Below are positions 43,374 through 53,372 of a DNA stretch of 64,000 nucleotides, piece by piece. This stretch comes from Schizochytrium sp. TIO01. Its lineage: Eukaryota > Sar > Bigyra > Thraustochytrida > Thraustochytriidae. The notes under the pieces were generated by a model. That model made no database searches, was not told the DNA's origin, and saw only the letters and a list, made by a program, of their open reading frames with translations. Position 1 is the stretch's first letter. Each line of letters opens with the position of its first letter. Both the position numbers and the translations under genes were made by a program. Location of the stretch: the NCBI GenBank assembly GCA_004764695.1, contig CM015707.1:186001-250000 (forward strand), in the 5' to 3' direction.

Positions 43374-44885
43374 AAACAAGTTCTTGAATCCATTAAATAC
43401 ACTTTTAGCAAAGTTCGCAATGTTCTTGGTTTTGGGTAGTTCCTGTGATGTCGAGAGTACAATCGTCGGTGGGGTAAGTCCAATGTAACCAGTGGTTTCG
43501 TCAGGAACTAGTTCTTCGTTGTATAATGTTTTGAATAATCGCTTCCGCACTCCTTCAGCTGTTTTAAGTGTGGAGTCAGTGAATAAAAAGAGTTCTTCCA
43601 TAGAGTTTTTGAATGATTCAAAATTGACTTGATCAAACTCAGCTTCAGCATCACTTTCATTTGATGATAGAGTATTCTTGATCACGTTAACCTGTTTGAT
43701 ATCCAAATCACCAAAAAAGTTATTTTCCGTATTAATCAAGTCTTGAATTTGCTTGCAAGTTGGTCTTTCCTCAGCATTAACCAACAACATCCTTTTGACC
43801 AACTGACTAATAGGAGGGTAATTTTTCTCAATGTATTTTTTTTTCTTCACATAACTGTCCATGTTTCTTAGTAATGAAGATTCGATTTCCAGGATCATCG
43901 TATCTGCAGTTTCTTTACGGAATAGTTGTGACTGGAGACACATTTCAGCGAACACACATGCTGCCGCCCATGTGTCTACATTCGATGTATAATCAATAGA
44001 CCCTCTAAGGAGTTCTGGAGCCATATAGATTGATGTTCCAACATAGTCTGTCTCATCATATAGTTTTCTGTTTTTGCTATTCAAAGTCAGTGTAGCAAGT
44101 CCAAAATCAGCTATGATTGCCCTATTCGAAATAGTATCAATAAGAATATTCTCGGGTTTGATATCACCGTGGATGAAGTCGTGAGCATGTAAAAATGCAA
44201 GTCCTGAGATAATGTCGATTGAAATATTCAAGACATTATCTTGGGAAATCATTTCTGTAGATAAGTAAATAAATTTGTCTAAAGAAATGTCTAGTTTCGG
44301 CAAGACTGTGATTGACGGGTACTGAGCTGGTTCCAGGCCAAGTGTAAATGTGTAGTTCAATTTGTCAGTCCAAAATGCAATAGAACGAAGAAGGTTCTTG
44401 TGAGTCATCTTTGTCATGATAAATATTTCTGAAGCTTGATATGTGAATTCTCTCATTTCGTTTGCTGACTTAAAGACTATAGTTTTTGCACCAGTTTTTG
44501 AAGTAATAGTTTTAAAGCGTGGTATATTCTCAGTTGCTTGGAGTTCAACAATAAGATTCTCAAAAACCCTGGCCTTTGAAATCAGCGAGTATTCGGAACT
44601 CATAAGTACGTTGACGCTTTCAGTACCGAGAACAATATTCGTGGAGGTATGTTTGGAATTTCTATTATTAACATCAAGAAATCTTGCATCTTTGTTAGCG
44701 TATTTGATTGTCGGAATATTTGAAAAAATAGAATTGTCCAACACCCCCATATTGATTTTAAGAACATAGTTTGAATCTTTCAGTTCAAAAACTTGTCCGA
44801 AATTCCCTTTTCCAATAACATCACCAACTTTAAGTTTTTTTAATTTATTGTTGTCATCATAAAACTCGACAGTTTCCATTTCCAT
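43362..44885 (-). CDS. serine/threonine protein kinase
   Basis: This 507-aa protein has a full protein-kinase domain. The glycine loop is GKGNFGQVF (25-33), the ATP lysine K43 (VLKI), the catalytic loop HGDIKPENIL (239-248) with D241, the metal site DFG (260-262), and the activation segment ends MAPELLRG (288-294). The usual HRD is HGD, as in some bacterial and viral kinases. The N-lobe has an insertion of about 100 residues between K43 and helix C. The C-terminal 120 residues are outside the domain and acidic then basic. It likely phosphorylates viral or host proteins. Large DNA viruses commonly package such kinases. Confidence 0.9.
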   Translation of the reverse strand: MEMETVEFYDDNNKLKKLKVGDVIGKGNFGQVFELKDSNYVLKINMGVLDNSIFSNIPTIKYANKDARFLDVNNRNSKHTSTNIVLGTESVNVLMSSEYSLISKARVFENLIVELQATENIPRFKTITSKTGAKTIVFKSANEMREFTYQASEIFIMTKMTHKNLLRSIAFWTDKLNYTFTLGLEPAQYPSITVLPKLDISLDKFIYLSTEMISQDNVLNISIDIISGLAFLHAHDFIHGDIKPENILIDTISNRAIIADFGLATLTLNSKNRKLYDETDYVGTSIYMAPELLRGSIDYTSNVDTWAAACVFAEMCLQSQLFRKETADTMILEIESSLLRNMDSYVKKKKYIEKNYPPISQLVKRMLLVNAEERPTCKQIQDLINTENNFFGDLDIKQVNVIKNTLSSNESDAEAEFDQVNFESFKNSMEELFLFTDSTLKTAEGVRKRLFKTLYNEELVPDETTGYIGLTPPTIVLSTSQELPKTKNIANFAKSVFNGFKNLFLRN

Positions 44886-45019
44886 TTTCCCCCTTTATTT
44901 TTATTCTGAGTAGCGATCTGATTTCTTCTATGTTAAAATTCATTCCAATATATAATTATTAACCTACTTCAATTTAATGCGCGAAAGTTTCATCTTCAAA
45001 CAGATACAAAGAAAGAAGG

Positions 45020-45559
45020 ATGAATGATAATAGACCCAATGATATTCTCGTCTATGGGTGTGCTTATACACCACTTTATGGAGAATCTGATACCTATGAG
45101 TCAACGCTTTTTAAGGACAACGAGATGACGTCTTCGTTTGCTGACCAGGTTAAAAATTTACCTGTCTTTATTGAACATGATACTGGGCATCAAATAGGTA
45201 AAGTACATGATGCCTTTATTAATGAAAGACGCCAGCTTATGACATTGCTCCACATTTATGGTAATCCAATAGTCAATGAACTCTTGCCTCCAACTCTTTC
45301 TAAAGATCCAACGAGTGGGGAAGGGTACTACAACGCCCTCTCATTGGGAAATGATGTAGGCTTACAGAGAAGCGAGGATTACAATCTTAAAGTTGTAAAC
45401 AACATTCCTTCTGAGGTCTCACTTGTTATGAGTGGTAACCGACCCATGACAGAGATCGAAGACTACTGGTTGCTTCCTCACCAAGTCCAAGTTCATGATT
45501 ATATAGAGAAGTATTTGCCGAACTATCTTCGTAAAAGTAGTCGCTCTAAATATTGGTAA
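45020..45559 (+). CDS. capsid maturation serine protease (assemblin-like)
   Basis: This 179-aa protein fits the herpesvirus-type assemblin/prohead protease fold. LPVFIEHDTGHQIGKV holds the catalytic histidine H53, NALSLGND holds the serine S108, and a strand IPSEVSLVMSGNRP follows 24 residues later. Herpesvirus proteases are H-S-H with a similar serine-to-third-residue spacing. Here E132 occupies the third position, closer to the acidic residue of phage prohead proteases. The enzyme would cut scaffold and capsid proteins during maturation. There is no scaffold extension, so scaffold must be a separate gene. It converges on the RNA polymerase gene with a 14-nt overlap. Confidence 0.7.
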   Translation: MNDNRPNDILVYGCAYTPLYGESDTYESTLFKDNEMTSSFADQVKNLPVFIEHDTGHQIGKVHDAFINERRQLMTLLHIYGNPIVNELLPPTLSKDPTSGEGYYNALSLGNDVGLQRSEDYNLKVVNNIPSEVSLVMSGNRPMTEIEDYWLLPHQVQVHDYIEKYLPNYLRKSSRSKYW

Positions 45560-47972
45560 TTGTTTTTGTTAACCTCCGTTTCTTTTTCTTTAGCCAAGTC
45601 CCGTCGAGCCCATCCTCTCCATATTCAAACTGAATAACTTGGTTTGTACTTGTATTCATAACAGATCTGATTCTCGAGTCCCCTGTTGAGTCTCGGATAA
45701 TAAGTGGTTCCAATGTTTTAACCATACGTCTATACTGCGCACCAGTGACAGATGTCTTACAAGAGGTGTCTATTATTCCTATCCTACCACCCATGGCGTG
45801 GAAAAAGAATTCATGTGGCTTCAATCCTTTTATAAAAGAACTCTTTACAAATCCTTTTGATTCTATTCTGTTGTCGAACGCTGTAAAGTGTGGTAGAGTT
45901 CTATTCTTAAAGCGCTCACTAATCCTACCTTCCTCTTCTATTTGAATTCCAACGACGCGTGTAATCTGATTAAAGTTACTGACAGTCCCTTTGGATCCTG
46001 ATTCTATTGCTGCAAGAAGACTGTTGTTTTCGGCTGAACAACCAGCTGGTGCTTTTAATTTTGTAAGTTCCGAAAGAGCGTCACATAGTTCACCTTCCTG
46101 CCGTGTTGTCCATCGATCTTGCTGTTGCGCAAGAACTGTGTCGAGGGCATCGTAGTGAATAGGAAGACTGTTGGAGACAATGCAGTCTGAAACCCCAATG
46201 GAGAAGCCGTGAATATCTAGAAAGGCGGTTGCAGCGCGTTGCATCATATGGATAAATTTTGCAGCGGCTTTGTGACCTTTTCTAAGATAAATGTGATGAA
46301 TGACTGAGTTGTCAGCAGTACCAACAATCGATTTGTTCATAACTCCAAAAATGACTTTATTGTTTTGAATCAGAAAGGTGTCTTCGTTAGCAGAGTAGCG
46401 ATAGAGATGAACGTCGACAGCTCGCAATGCCTTTTCAAGAATAAAATTCCCAGGAAACATTTTTTTTGAATCACAACAAGAACAAAAATCTTCTTCAAGC
46501 TCTCGATCCTCCAGTGTCAACCCCATTGCATAAACTATACTCATCGTGTCTACTTCGGAAAGGATTTCCTTTGATAGGAGAAAACATCCTAACAAAGAAT
46601 CCTGAGTTAGACCGATCAACGGTTTGGATGCTTGCGAACTGACTATATTTGTGCTTGCAAGCATTAGTTCTTCAAGTTCTGCTCGACTTTCTAGATCTTG
46701 CGGAACATGAATATTAATTTCGTCACCATCAGAGTCAGCATTCAAGGTAATCATCGTACTGTAATTAAGTCTAAATGTTTGACAAGGGAAAATGCGAATA
46801 GAGCAAGCAATTATTGAACCCCTATGGAGCGTTGGCTGTCTGTTCACAGCAACGACATCGCCGTTACATAAACATCGTTCTACAACATCACCTACCTCGA
46901 GCAGTACTGAATTCAAAGGGACAATGTTCATGTCGTAGCGCTGATTTGAATCCCCCTTTTTAAGTAGATACTTTATTTTGTAAGACTTCAAAGTATGCAT
47001 ATTGTAGTGATTTATTCTCATAGGAATTGTAAGATTTTGAGCAACTGACTCTGGAATCCCGACCTCATTAATTCCAAGTTGTGGGTCTCCCGAAAGTACA
47101 GTCCGTGCTGAGAATTCAACTCTCTTCCCCATAAGATTCTGGCGGAGACGCCCTTCCTTGCCATCGATCCTCTGTCTTATCCCACCATTCGTTAGAACAT
47201 GCGACCTCAAATTAGAGTTGGTATTGTTAACGTTGAACAGCACATCTATACTGTTCTGCAAATCAGCATGGTATTCATCAGCAAGTTTGGGATCCTGAGC
47301 TTTTATATGCAGTCTTAGGTTATTCTTTAAGATCATGACGTAAAGGCGAGTAAGGGGGTCAGGGCGCCATTCGCCTTTCGATAAATTAGGCCGCCTAGCT
47401 ATCGTTGGTAGAACTATTAAATTATGAATAAACATCCCATCAGTAATATCTTGGTATCTTGTAAAGTGTGGAAAAACCTGGATGTATTCGCTTCGAGGAA
47501 TTTTAGCTAAAAGATTGTGAAGTTCACTTATCGTTACTGGAACTTGATTTGTTTTCCACTCGAACTTGAACTTTAGACCTTTTTGGTGGAAAGAAGCATT
47601 CCTCGCGTGGATAGTACTTAGGTGTATTTTGCTTGGGACACCTGAATCGCAGTGACACGAAGATGCTACCTTGAAACACTTGAGGCAGAAACTCGTCAGG
47701 GCTAATTTCATTGTTGTCTCAAGAAAAATTGGGTTAATGCAAGGGGCCGCTAATTTAATGTATCCGTGGTGACCTAGACACTTTGCCCCAAACTGCTTAC
47801 ATGTCCCACATTCAACGTTCCAAAACGCACCTAAACGAGTATCATGGAGTGAATTGTTCTTCTCAAAGACAACATTAGTCATCGGATTGCGGATTTCAAC
47901 TACTGCTATAGACTCTGCGATCTCATGGCGACTTGGGCAATCAAAAAGAATGTGATCAATCTCCTTATCCAT
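45546..47972 (-). CDS. DNA-directed RNA polymerase subunit 1, N-terminal half
   Basis: This 808-aa protein is the N-terminal part of the largest RNA polymerase subunit. The clamp zinc site appears as CGTCKQFGAKCLGHHGYIKL, and the active-centre metal site is NADSDGDEIN at 411-420 with D413, D415 and D417 intact (the usual F is S). RQPTLHRGSI and a full bridge helix (KPHEFFFHAMGGRIGIIDTS) are present. The protein ends soon after IQFEYGEDGLDG, the place where archaeal A' ends. The trigger loop and jaw are in the separate gene at 16024-17580. Together they would give a complete subunit of about 1326 residues. It is divergent from thymidylate synthase. Confidence 0.95.
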   Translation of the reverse strand: MDKEIDHILFDCPSRHEIAESIAVVEIRNPMTNVVFEKNNSLHDTRLGAFWNVECGTCKQFGAKCLGHHGYIKLAAPCINPIFLETTMKLALTSFCLKCFKVASSCHCDSGVPSKIHLSTIHARNASFHQKGLKFKFEWKTNQVPVTISELHNLLAKIPRSEYIQVFPHFTRYQDITDGMFIHNLIVLPTIARRPNLSKGEWRPDPLTRLYVMILKNNLRLHIKAQDPKLADEYHADLQNSIDVLFNVNNTNSNLRSHVLTNGGIRQRIDGKEGRLRQNLMGKRVEFSARTVLSGDPQLGINEVGIPESVAQNLTIPMRINHYNMHTLKSYKIKYLLKKGDSNQRYDMNIVPLNSVLLEVGDVVERCLCNGDVVAVNRQPTLHRGSIIACSIRIFPCQTFRLNYSTMITLNADSDGDEINIHVPQDLESRAELEELMLASTNIVSSQASKPLIGLTQDSLLGCFLLSKEILSEVDTMSIVYAMGLTLEDRELEEDFCSCCDSKKMFPGNFILEKALRAVDVHLYRYSANEDTFLIQNNKVIFGVMNKSIVGTADNSVIHHIYLRKGHKAAAKFIHMMQRAATAFLDIHGFSIGVSDCIVSNSLPIHYDALDTVLAQQQDRWTTRQEGELCDALSELTKLKAPAGCSAENNSLLAAIESGSKGTVSNFNQITRVVGIQIEEEGRISERFKNRTLPHFTAFDNRIESKGFVKSSFIKGLKPHEFFFHAMGGRIGIIDTSCKTSVTGAQYRRMVKTLEPLIIRDSTGDSRIRSVMNTSTNQVIQFEYGEDGLDGTWLKKKKRRLTKTITNI

Positions 47973-48085
47973 AATGGTTAATTCATTTATTGGCTTCTTG
48001 CCAATACTGTTAAATATTTCGCAGACCCTGAAAAAGGTGTATTGGGAAAAAAAAGAAAGAGAAAAGAATAGAATAGAAAAGAATA

Positions 48086-48958
48086 ATGGAAGAGCATCAA
48101 TATTTGGGCTTAATAAAAGAGGTTCTTAATAGTGACAATGTAAGAGAAGGTAGAAATGGAGCCAAAACCAGAGCTATTTTCGGCCACGTGAGTAAGTACT
48201 CCCTTGCTAATGACACCCTCCCTGTTTTAACAAGTAAAAGGGTTTTTCTTAGGGGAGTTATTGAGGAGTTACTTTGGATACTAAAAGGTGAAACGAATGC
48301 GAATATACTGAAAGAAAAGGGCATACACATCTGGGATGGTCACACTTCTAAAGAGCATCACAAAACAATTGGGAAGGAGATTGAGTATGAGGAGGGCGAC
48401 GCAGGGCCCTTATATGGGCATCAGTGGCGGCATTCTGGAGCGACTTATACCAATATGAATGGCAATTATAAGGGCAAAGGTATTGATCAGATTAAGTCTG
48501 TCATCGAATCTATAAAAAAGGACCCTTACGGAAGGAGACATGTCGTTTCAGCTTGGAACCCCGTACAAATTGAGGAAATGGTATTACCTCCATGTCACTG
48601 CCTCTTTCAATTTAGTGTTCACCCTAAGAAAGGTCTTTCTTGTTGTCTTTACCAGAGGTCAGCAGATGTTGCTTTAGGAGTACCTTTCAATATTACTTCA
48701 TATTCAATATTAACACATCTCATTGCCAAAGTATGTGGGCTAAAAACTGACCAATTTATACATGTCATTGGGGATGCCCATATTTACGAGCCACATGAAG
48801 GACCTATAAAGACACAATTAAATCAACCTTTGTACCCGTTTCCAAAGATACAAATTTCAGAAAAGTGGGATCTTGATATTGACACTTTAAAATATGACGA
48901 CATCCGTGTAGTAAATTACAAGTGTAACCCATCTATAAAGATGCCGTTAGTAATTTAA
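48086..48958 (+). CDS. thyA: thymidylate synthase
   Basis: The complete 290-aa ThyA-type thymidylate synthase makes dTMP from dUMP with methylene-tetrahydrofolate. The active-site cysteine is C170 in LPPCHCLFQF. The phosphate-binding arginines are in YGRRHVVSAWNP (148-159) and YQRSADVALGVPFN (189-202), and GDAHIYEPH (229-237) and the C-terminal IKMPLVI are all in place. Length is normal for a single-function enzyme; no dihydrofolate reductase domain is fused. It lies 113 bp from and divergent to the RNA polymerase gene. It would raise the thymidine supply for replication of an AT-rich genome. Many large eukaryotic DNA viruses carry one. Confidence 0.97.
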   Translation: MEEHQYLGLIKEVLNSDNVREGRNGAKTRAIFGHVSKYSLANDTLPVLTSKRVFLRGVIEELLWILKGETNANILKEKGIHIWDGHTSKEHHKTIGKEIEYEEGDAGPLYGHQWRHSGATYTNMNGNYKGKGIDQIKSVIESIKKDPYGRRHVVSAWNPVQIEEMVLPPCHCLFQFSVHPKKGLSCCLYQRSADVALGVPFNITSYSILTHLIAKVCGLKTDQFIHVIGDAHIYEPHEGPIKTQLNQPLYPFPKIQISEKWDLDIDTLKYDDIRVVNYKCNPSIKMPLVI

Positions 48959-49029
48959 TTGTTTGATGTGTACTTATTAATTGGGTCTTTCTTTCTTTCT
49001 TTCCTCCTTTTTTTCCCTGTCTTCCTTCG

Positions 49030-49277
49030 GTATTAATAGGCTAAATTATGAAGAATATTTCTTTCTTACTTTTTCTTTTTCCCCATGGCTCCTTTCCCTT
49101 GTTAATTATACGTAAAAGGAAACAGTATTAATAGGCTAGTTATATGGAGCAATCCAAAAATTTCTTTCTTACTTTTTCTTTTTTTCCCCATGACTCCTTT
49201 CCCTTGTTAATTATACGTAAAAGGAAACAGTATTAATAGTTGAGTTATATGGAGCAATCCAAAAATTTCTTTCTAAG
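49030..49277. repeat. direct repeats of about 95-105 bp
   Basis: The word gtattaatag recurs at 49030, 49125 and 49230, with the intervening sequence (tttctttcttactttttctt, then ccttgttaattatacgtaaa) repeated twice and a partial third unit. It lies between thymidylate synthase and the gene at 49376; no coding potential. Confidence 0.85.
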
Positions 49278-49375
49278 AATTAAATAAAAACAAATTAAAT
49301 TAAATAAAATAAAAACTTTTATAAGAAAGATGATCGCTTTCGAATGGAACCAAACACCGAATAGACGCTTTCGAA

Positions 49376-50086
49376 ATGCCTAATCTAACGGTTAATACAG
49401 ATTTGCCTTATCTCACCACCACTTCTCTTACACCGCTCAGCCAAATGGCGTCTAATGTTTATAACAATAACTTAGAAGTTGAAAACCAACTGTTCGACAC
49501 GCATTTCCATGGTGCCACTGGTGGTTGGTACTCGTTATGTATTGATAGCATAGTTGATGTTGTCAGGGAAAGAGCAGTACCTGACATAGCCAATTATGCA
49601 GTTAATACATTGCTTATCACTAAAAACGAGGTCCTGAGCTACTTTTCTGTGCCAAGGATCCTGGAAATGCTTTGTGCGATACAAAGCTTTGAGATCATTC
49701 ATTTTATCGATTACCTTGGTCAGGTCCCAATCATACAAAAGTTCTATGAGCTCCTCTCTCGGCCAATTGTCGAAGTATTCCAGAAGACAATAAGCGAAAA
49801 TTACAATTTAGGTACTTGCTACCAAGACAAAGAAGACCTCTTACTTCCGATAGCAATGGTTCAAGAACAAACTGTCGTCCTCCGCGCTCTTGCTGAAAGC
49901 GTAAAGTATTGTCTTACGGTTGGTTTAGACAATTGCCATGAGTTTGAATATGAAGAAATGACCCTTGTGAATCCATTTCAGATGCCAACCTTCTCGCTAC
50001 AACAGAATACTACTGTCTTCAGATCGAGTAATTTCAATCAAATTAATTACTCTGATCAAAACTTATATTCTCCTGAAAAGTTCTAA
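49376..50086 (+). CDS. soluble protein, unknown
   Basis: This 236-aa protein has a Thr/Leu-rich start (LTVNTDLPYLTTTSLTPL), a helical centre (about 55-190), and a polar Asn/Gln/Ser-rich tail. No membrane segment, signal peptide or known motif is visible. The leader contains ggaaccaaacaccga, somewhat like the ATTCCAAAC motif of other accessory genes. Unknown function. Confidence 0.6.
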   Translation: MPNLTVNTDLPYLTTTSLTPLSQMASNVYNNNLEVENQLFDTHFHGATGGWYSLCIDSIVDVVRERAVPDIANYAVNTLLITKNEVLSYFSVPRILEMLCAIQSFEIIHFIDYLGQVPIIQKFYELLSRPIVEVFQKTISENYNLGTCYQDKEDLLLPIAMVQEQTVVLRALAESVKYCLTVGLDNCHEFEYEEMTLVNPFQMPTFSLQQNTTVFRSSNFNQINYSDQNLYSPEKF

Positions 50087-50323
50087 TAATATAATCTTTC
50101 AATATAATTTTCTCTTTCTACAAACGATACACTCCCTCAGGAGTCTTTTAATGATAAAAGATATATTATTTAATATTTAATAATAATAATAATACTAATA
50201 GAAGTAATAATAATACTAACTTAATAGTTAGTGATATTTATTCGGTTATTGTTCTTTCTTTTTTTGGTCGAAATAAAGGAAAGGAAAAGAAAAAGAAAAA
50301 GAAAAAGAAAATATTTTGCATTA

Positions 50324-51844
50324 TCAATAAAGGTATGATGCAAGAAATGAGTTCTCATTGAGTAACATGTTGATATTGTCGATGAGTTGGTTCGACAGTT
50401 GTATGTCTCGTTTTACTTGAACACAAGCTCTGTGGAAAGATGGATTCGTATTTGGTAGATTCTGAATATCATCTTCTGTAATGATACTATGTCCTGAAAG
50501 ATCGCCATCATATATCAGTAACCTTTCTGGCTCGAAGTGATTAATTTTTTCAGGATGAAAAAAGAAATGATTAAATCGAAGATTCAGTGTACCCCTGCAA
50601 GATGGACATGTGCATTTAAACCCTTTCATATTTTCTAGAGGATACTCAAGGAATTTGCGAGAAAGTTCACACAACAGCCTATCACGAGGAACTGCTTCGC
50701 CGAATGCACGACCATTCAGAATGTGATAACTCAATTGAACTACTTGTCTAGCTTCTTTAGCAATGACATCGAGTATTTTCAGATTGCTTTCAAAAAACAC
50801 AAAAAAGCTATTGGCCCTTTCAAGCAAACTACACTTTGAATGGATCGATTCACATCCTGGTACAAGAATGAAAATAGATGTTAGGCTCCGTAACTCACAT
50901 AGTTCTCTCATGAATTGCCCATTCAAAAATTCCGACAAACAGTGACTTGGGATGTTGCTTGTTCGCACCAAACTTGTAGTATTATCGATTTCTGATGAAA
51001 GATAAATAATCAGATTAACCAAACCTTTGAGAGAATTCGTAATACAACTGAAAAGACTATCTTTCATGCATGAAATATAGTCTTCAGTCCGCAACAAATT
51101 GCCTTTTTCAAACCCTTCAATTGTTAAGTGTGTCAGAGTGTCTGCGCGGGTTTTGATCCCTTCAACCAATTCCATTATCACCGCTGGTGAGTTCAAGACT
51201 AGATTCTTAATCCTGATATTCTTAAGCTTCAACGACTTTTGGCAAATCAATCGAATGTATTTCATTTCAACTAAAGACATTTCATTTCGATCAAACTGGA
51301 AAGATTCTAAACAGTTGACCTGTTTCGCTGCAATTCCTCGAAGGAAACTTCTGACAGATTGGTTAACGCGAGTGAGCATATTGTCTCTAATAGTCTCGGC
51401 GAACGTACACGAGAAGCTTATTGATTTTAAGTCATCGAATGGGATAATTTTTTGGGTAATGAATTGGACCATATGTATCAATGCAGACTCATCTTTCTGA
51501 GACTCGATAAACAATCCAAAATGTTCTATTCTCTGCCAGAAACGCTCCGGTAAATTATCAAATTCGATTGCGTTGCGGATGTTGATCGTATCAAATTGCA
51601 ATTCGATAGATTTTGGTCCTCTCTCCAGTTTCCCTAGTTCACGGAACAATCCTTTAAGCCAAACGTCAGCAAACTCTCCGTATGTCTTATCTTCGATTAT
51701 AATGTGTTCTATATTATCATTCATTGCTCCATGAAACTCATAAAGTTCGTGCGGTGTCAAAGTTAACGAGCGTTCGTCATTGCTGAAACTGATAACTAAA
51801 GTTTTTGCTCCTTCAATAAGGAAATTATAAACAATGTTCTTCAT
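50324..51844 (-). CDS. LRR-like protein with zinc cluster, unknown
   Basis: This is a 506-aa protein. Its middle (about 140-300) holds irregular leucine-rich segments (LKNIRIKNLVLNSPAVIMEL, LTHLTIEGFEKGNLL) in the style of degenerate leucine-rich repeats. Near residue 415 a cysteine cluster (FKCTCPSCRGTLNLRF) could bind zinc, though it is too short for a full RING finger. An F-box-like or substrate-recognition role is possible but not shown. It lies alone between two intergenic stretches. Confidence 0.6.
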   Translation of the reverse strand: MKNIVYNFLIEGAKTLVISFSNDERSLTLTPHELYEFHGAMNDNIEHIIIEDKTYGEFADVWLKGLFRELGKLERGPKSIELQFDTINIRNAIEFDNLPERFWQRIEHFGLFIESQKDESALIHMVQFITQKIIPFDDLKSISFSCTFAETIRDNMLTRVNQSVRSFLRGIAAKQVNCLESFQFDRNEMSLVEMKYIRLICQKSLKLKNIRIKNLVLNSPAVIMELVEGIKTRADTLTHLTIEGFEKGNLLRTEDYISCMKDSLFSCITNSLKGLVNLIIYLSSEIDNTTSLVRTSNIPSHCLSEFLNGQFMRELCELRSLTSIFILVPGCESIHSKCSLLERANSFFVFFESNLKILDVIAKEARQVVQLSYHILNGRAFGEAVPRDRLLCELSRKFLEYPLENMKGFKCTCPSCRGTLNLRFNHFFFHPEKINHFEPERLLIYDGDLSGHSIITEDDIQNLPNTNPSFHRACVQVKRDIQLSNQLIDNINMLLNENSFLASYLY

Positions 51845-52309
51845 GACGGACGAATTATCAATGTAAGTGATTACTCAAGTTGGATACTCGGGAGATCCGT
51901 GGCTTATTTTGGTGACACTTCAAAAAAGCTAGAAAAAAAAGTTAATAATTTTACTCATTACATCGATATTTAAATGCGGGTCTTTTACTTTTTAAAACAG
52001 GTACAAATTAATTTTGAAGCAAATCTTGAAAAGTAAGGAATAAGTCATTGTAGAAATAGATCAACTATTTCCAATATTAAGTAGATATATTTTTGTATAA
52101 GAAAAAAAAGGAAGTACTAGTTAAAATATTTTGGAAAACAGTATTATTATTTACTGACTAACTAATGAGTAAGTTTAAAGAATAATTCATTTTCAGAATA
52201 TTGTTTTCATCATTTTCAGGTAAGATTTCAAGTTTAAAATATTGTAAATAAATTCCAAACGTCCTGGTTCAGTTTTCTTAAAGGAACTCTTAGCTCGGTT
52301 GCCTTTGAA
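51845..52309. other. intergenic with ATTCCAAAC motif
   Basis: About 465 bp of AT-rich DNA between diverging genes. ATTCCAAAC at 52252-52260 lies 50 nt before the ATG at 52310. CAGGTAAGA near 52218-52226 looks like a splice donor but has no clear partner. Nothing else was seen. Confidence 0.4.
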
Positions 52310-52984
52310 ATGAGTTTCTGTGCCCATTGTGGTTCTTTACTTACTCATCGAGCGCTGAAAGATGATGAGTTTGTGGTCGTCGTTGAGTGCTACGGATGGT
52401 TTTGTTTTAATTACTCCGAAAAACATGTTGTCGGAAAGTTTATCCCAGGTTTCAATGAATTAAATACAGATAATAGAGATTGTGTAAATGCTTTCTTAAC
52501 AAGCTTTACAAAAGAACATAGAATGAGACTCTTTAAGCGTTATTTCTCTTTACTTGAGGAAACCATTAAGACTTGTATAAACACTCTGTCTTCAATTTAT
52601 GAAAATGAAAACGACAACAACAATCATCCAGGTCTTCCAGAAGAAGGGTTTTCAGAAATAAGTCTTGATGATGAAGAGGGAAAAAGTGATCATGAAGATG
52701 AAGAGAGAATTGAAATTGACTCTGTATTTAGCTCATCGCATATACCCGTCCCATTAGCATTTAACGCTTGTGGACCAAATATAGTACCAGATGAAATTTG
52801 GGTAGCTATTAATACAATGGTTTTATTAGTTTTCGGAGAAACAGAATTAGATTCCCTTCCAGATGAAGCGGAAAAGGTATTGAGATGCTTGAACACAGTC
52901 GAATCAACTGACTTTGAAGAGATTGCTTATTATCAGTTAAGAAATCTCTATTCCCTATATAAAGCGGATGTACATCCAAATTAA
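52310..52984 (+). CDS. acidic protein with N-terminal zinc ribbon half
   Basis: This is a 224-aa acidic protein. It begins MSFCAHCGSLLTHR, a C-x2-C knuckle with two further cysteines (C29, C33) that may complete a zinc site. A helical region (60-105) and a very acidic linker (ISLDDEEGKSDHEDEERIE) follow, then a globular helical end. Such a ribbon plus acidic region could suit a transcription-associated protein, but there is no family match by eye. Confidence 0.6.
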   Translation: MSFCAHCGSLLTHRALKDDEFVVVVECYGWFCFNYSEKHVVGKFIPGFNELNTDNRDCVNAFLTSFTKEHRMRLFKRYFSLLEETIKTCINTLSSIYENENDNNNHPGLPEEGFSEISLDDEEGKSDHEDEERIEIDSVFSSSHIPVPLAFNACGPNIVPDEIWVAINTMVLLVFGETELDSLPDEAEKVLRCLNTVESTDFEEIAYYQLRNLYSLYKADVHPN

Positions 52985-53075
52985 TAATAGAAAAAGAACA
53001 AAACTTGAAACATTAAAAGGAAATCAAATTAATAATGTATATACTGGGATAATCATATATTTTAATTTAGTTTAA

Positions 53076-53111
<36 letters not shown>

Positions 53112-53135
53112 GAATCAGAAAGAAGATTGATAGTA

Positions 53136-53372
53136 ATGACCTTAACAAGCATTGTAATTGTTGTATTTGATATCTGGATGTTTTACAAAACGTATTCTCT
53201 TGTTAATTACATTGTAAAAAAATTTGATTCATATAAAGATGAAAATGCTGAACCTATTGCCGTTGGTAATTTGGATTCTGAGGTCTATGAAATAATTTCT
53301 TCAGACCCAAAGTCAGAAACATTCACGTGTTACGTTTTTTATGAAGAAATAACTGGTCCAGTGTTCTTGTGA
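53136..53372 (+). CDS. small membrane-anchored protein
   Basis: The frame opens at a TTG at 53127; the first ATG at 53136 gives 78 aa. It begins directly with a hydrophobic helix (TLTSIVIVVFDIWMF) followed by a polar domain with one cysteine. An AAT-repeat microsatellite lies just upstream (53075-53111). Unknown function. Confidence 0.45.
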   Translation: MTLTSIVIVVFDIWMFYKTYSLVNYIVKKFDSYKDENAEPIAVGNLDSEVYEIISSDPKSETFTCYVFYEEITGPVFL

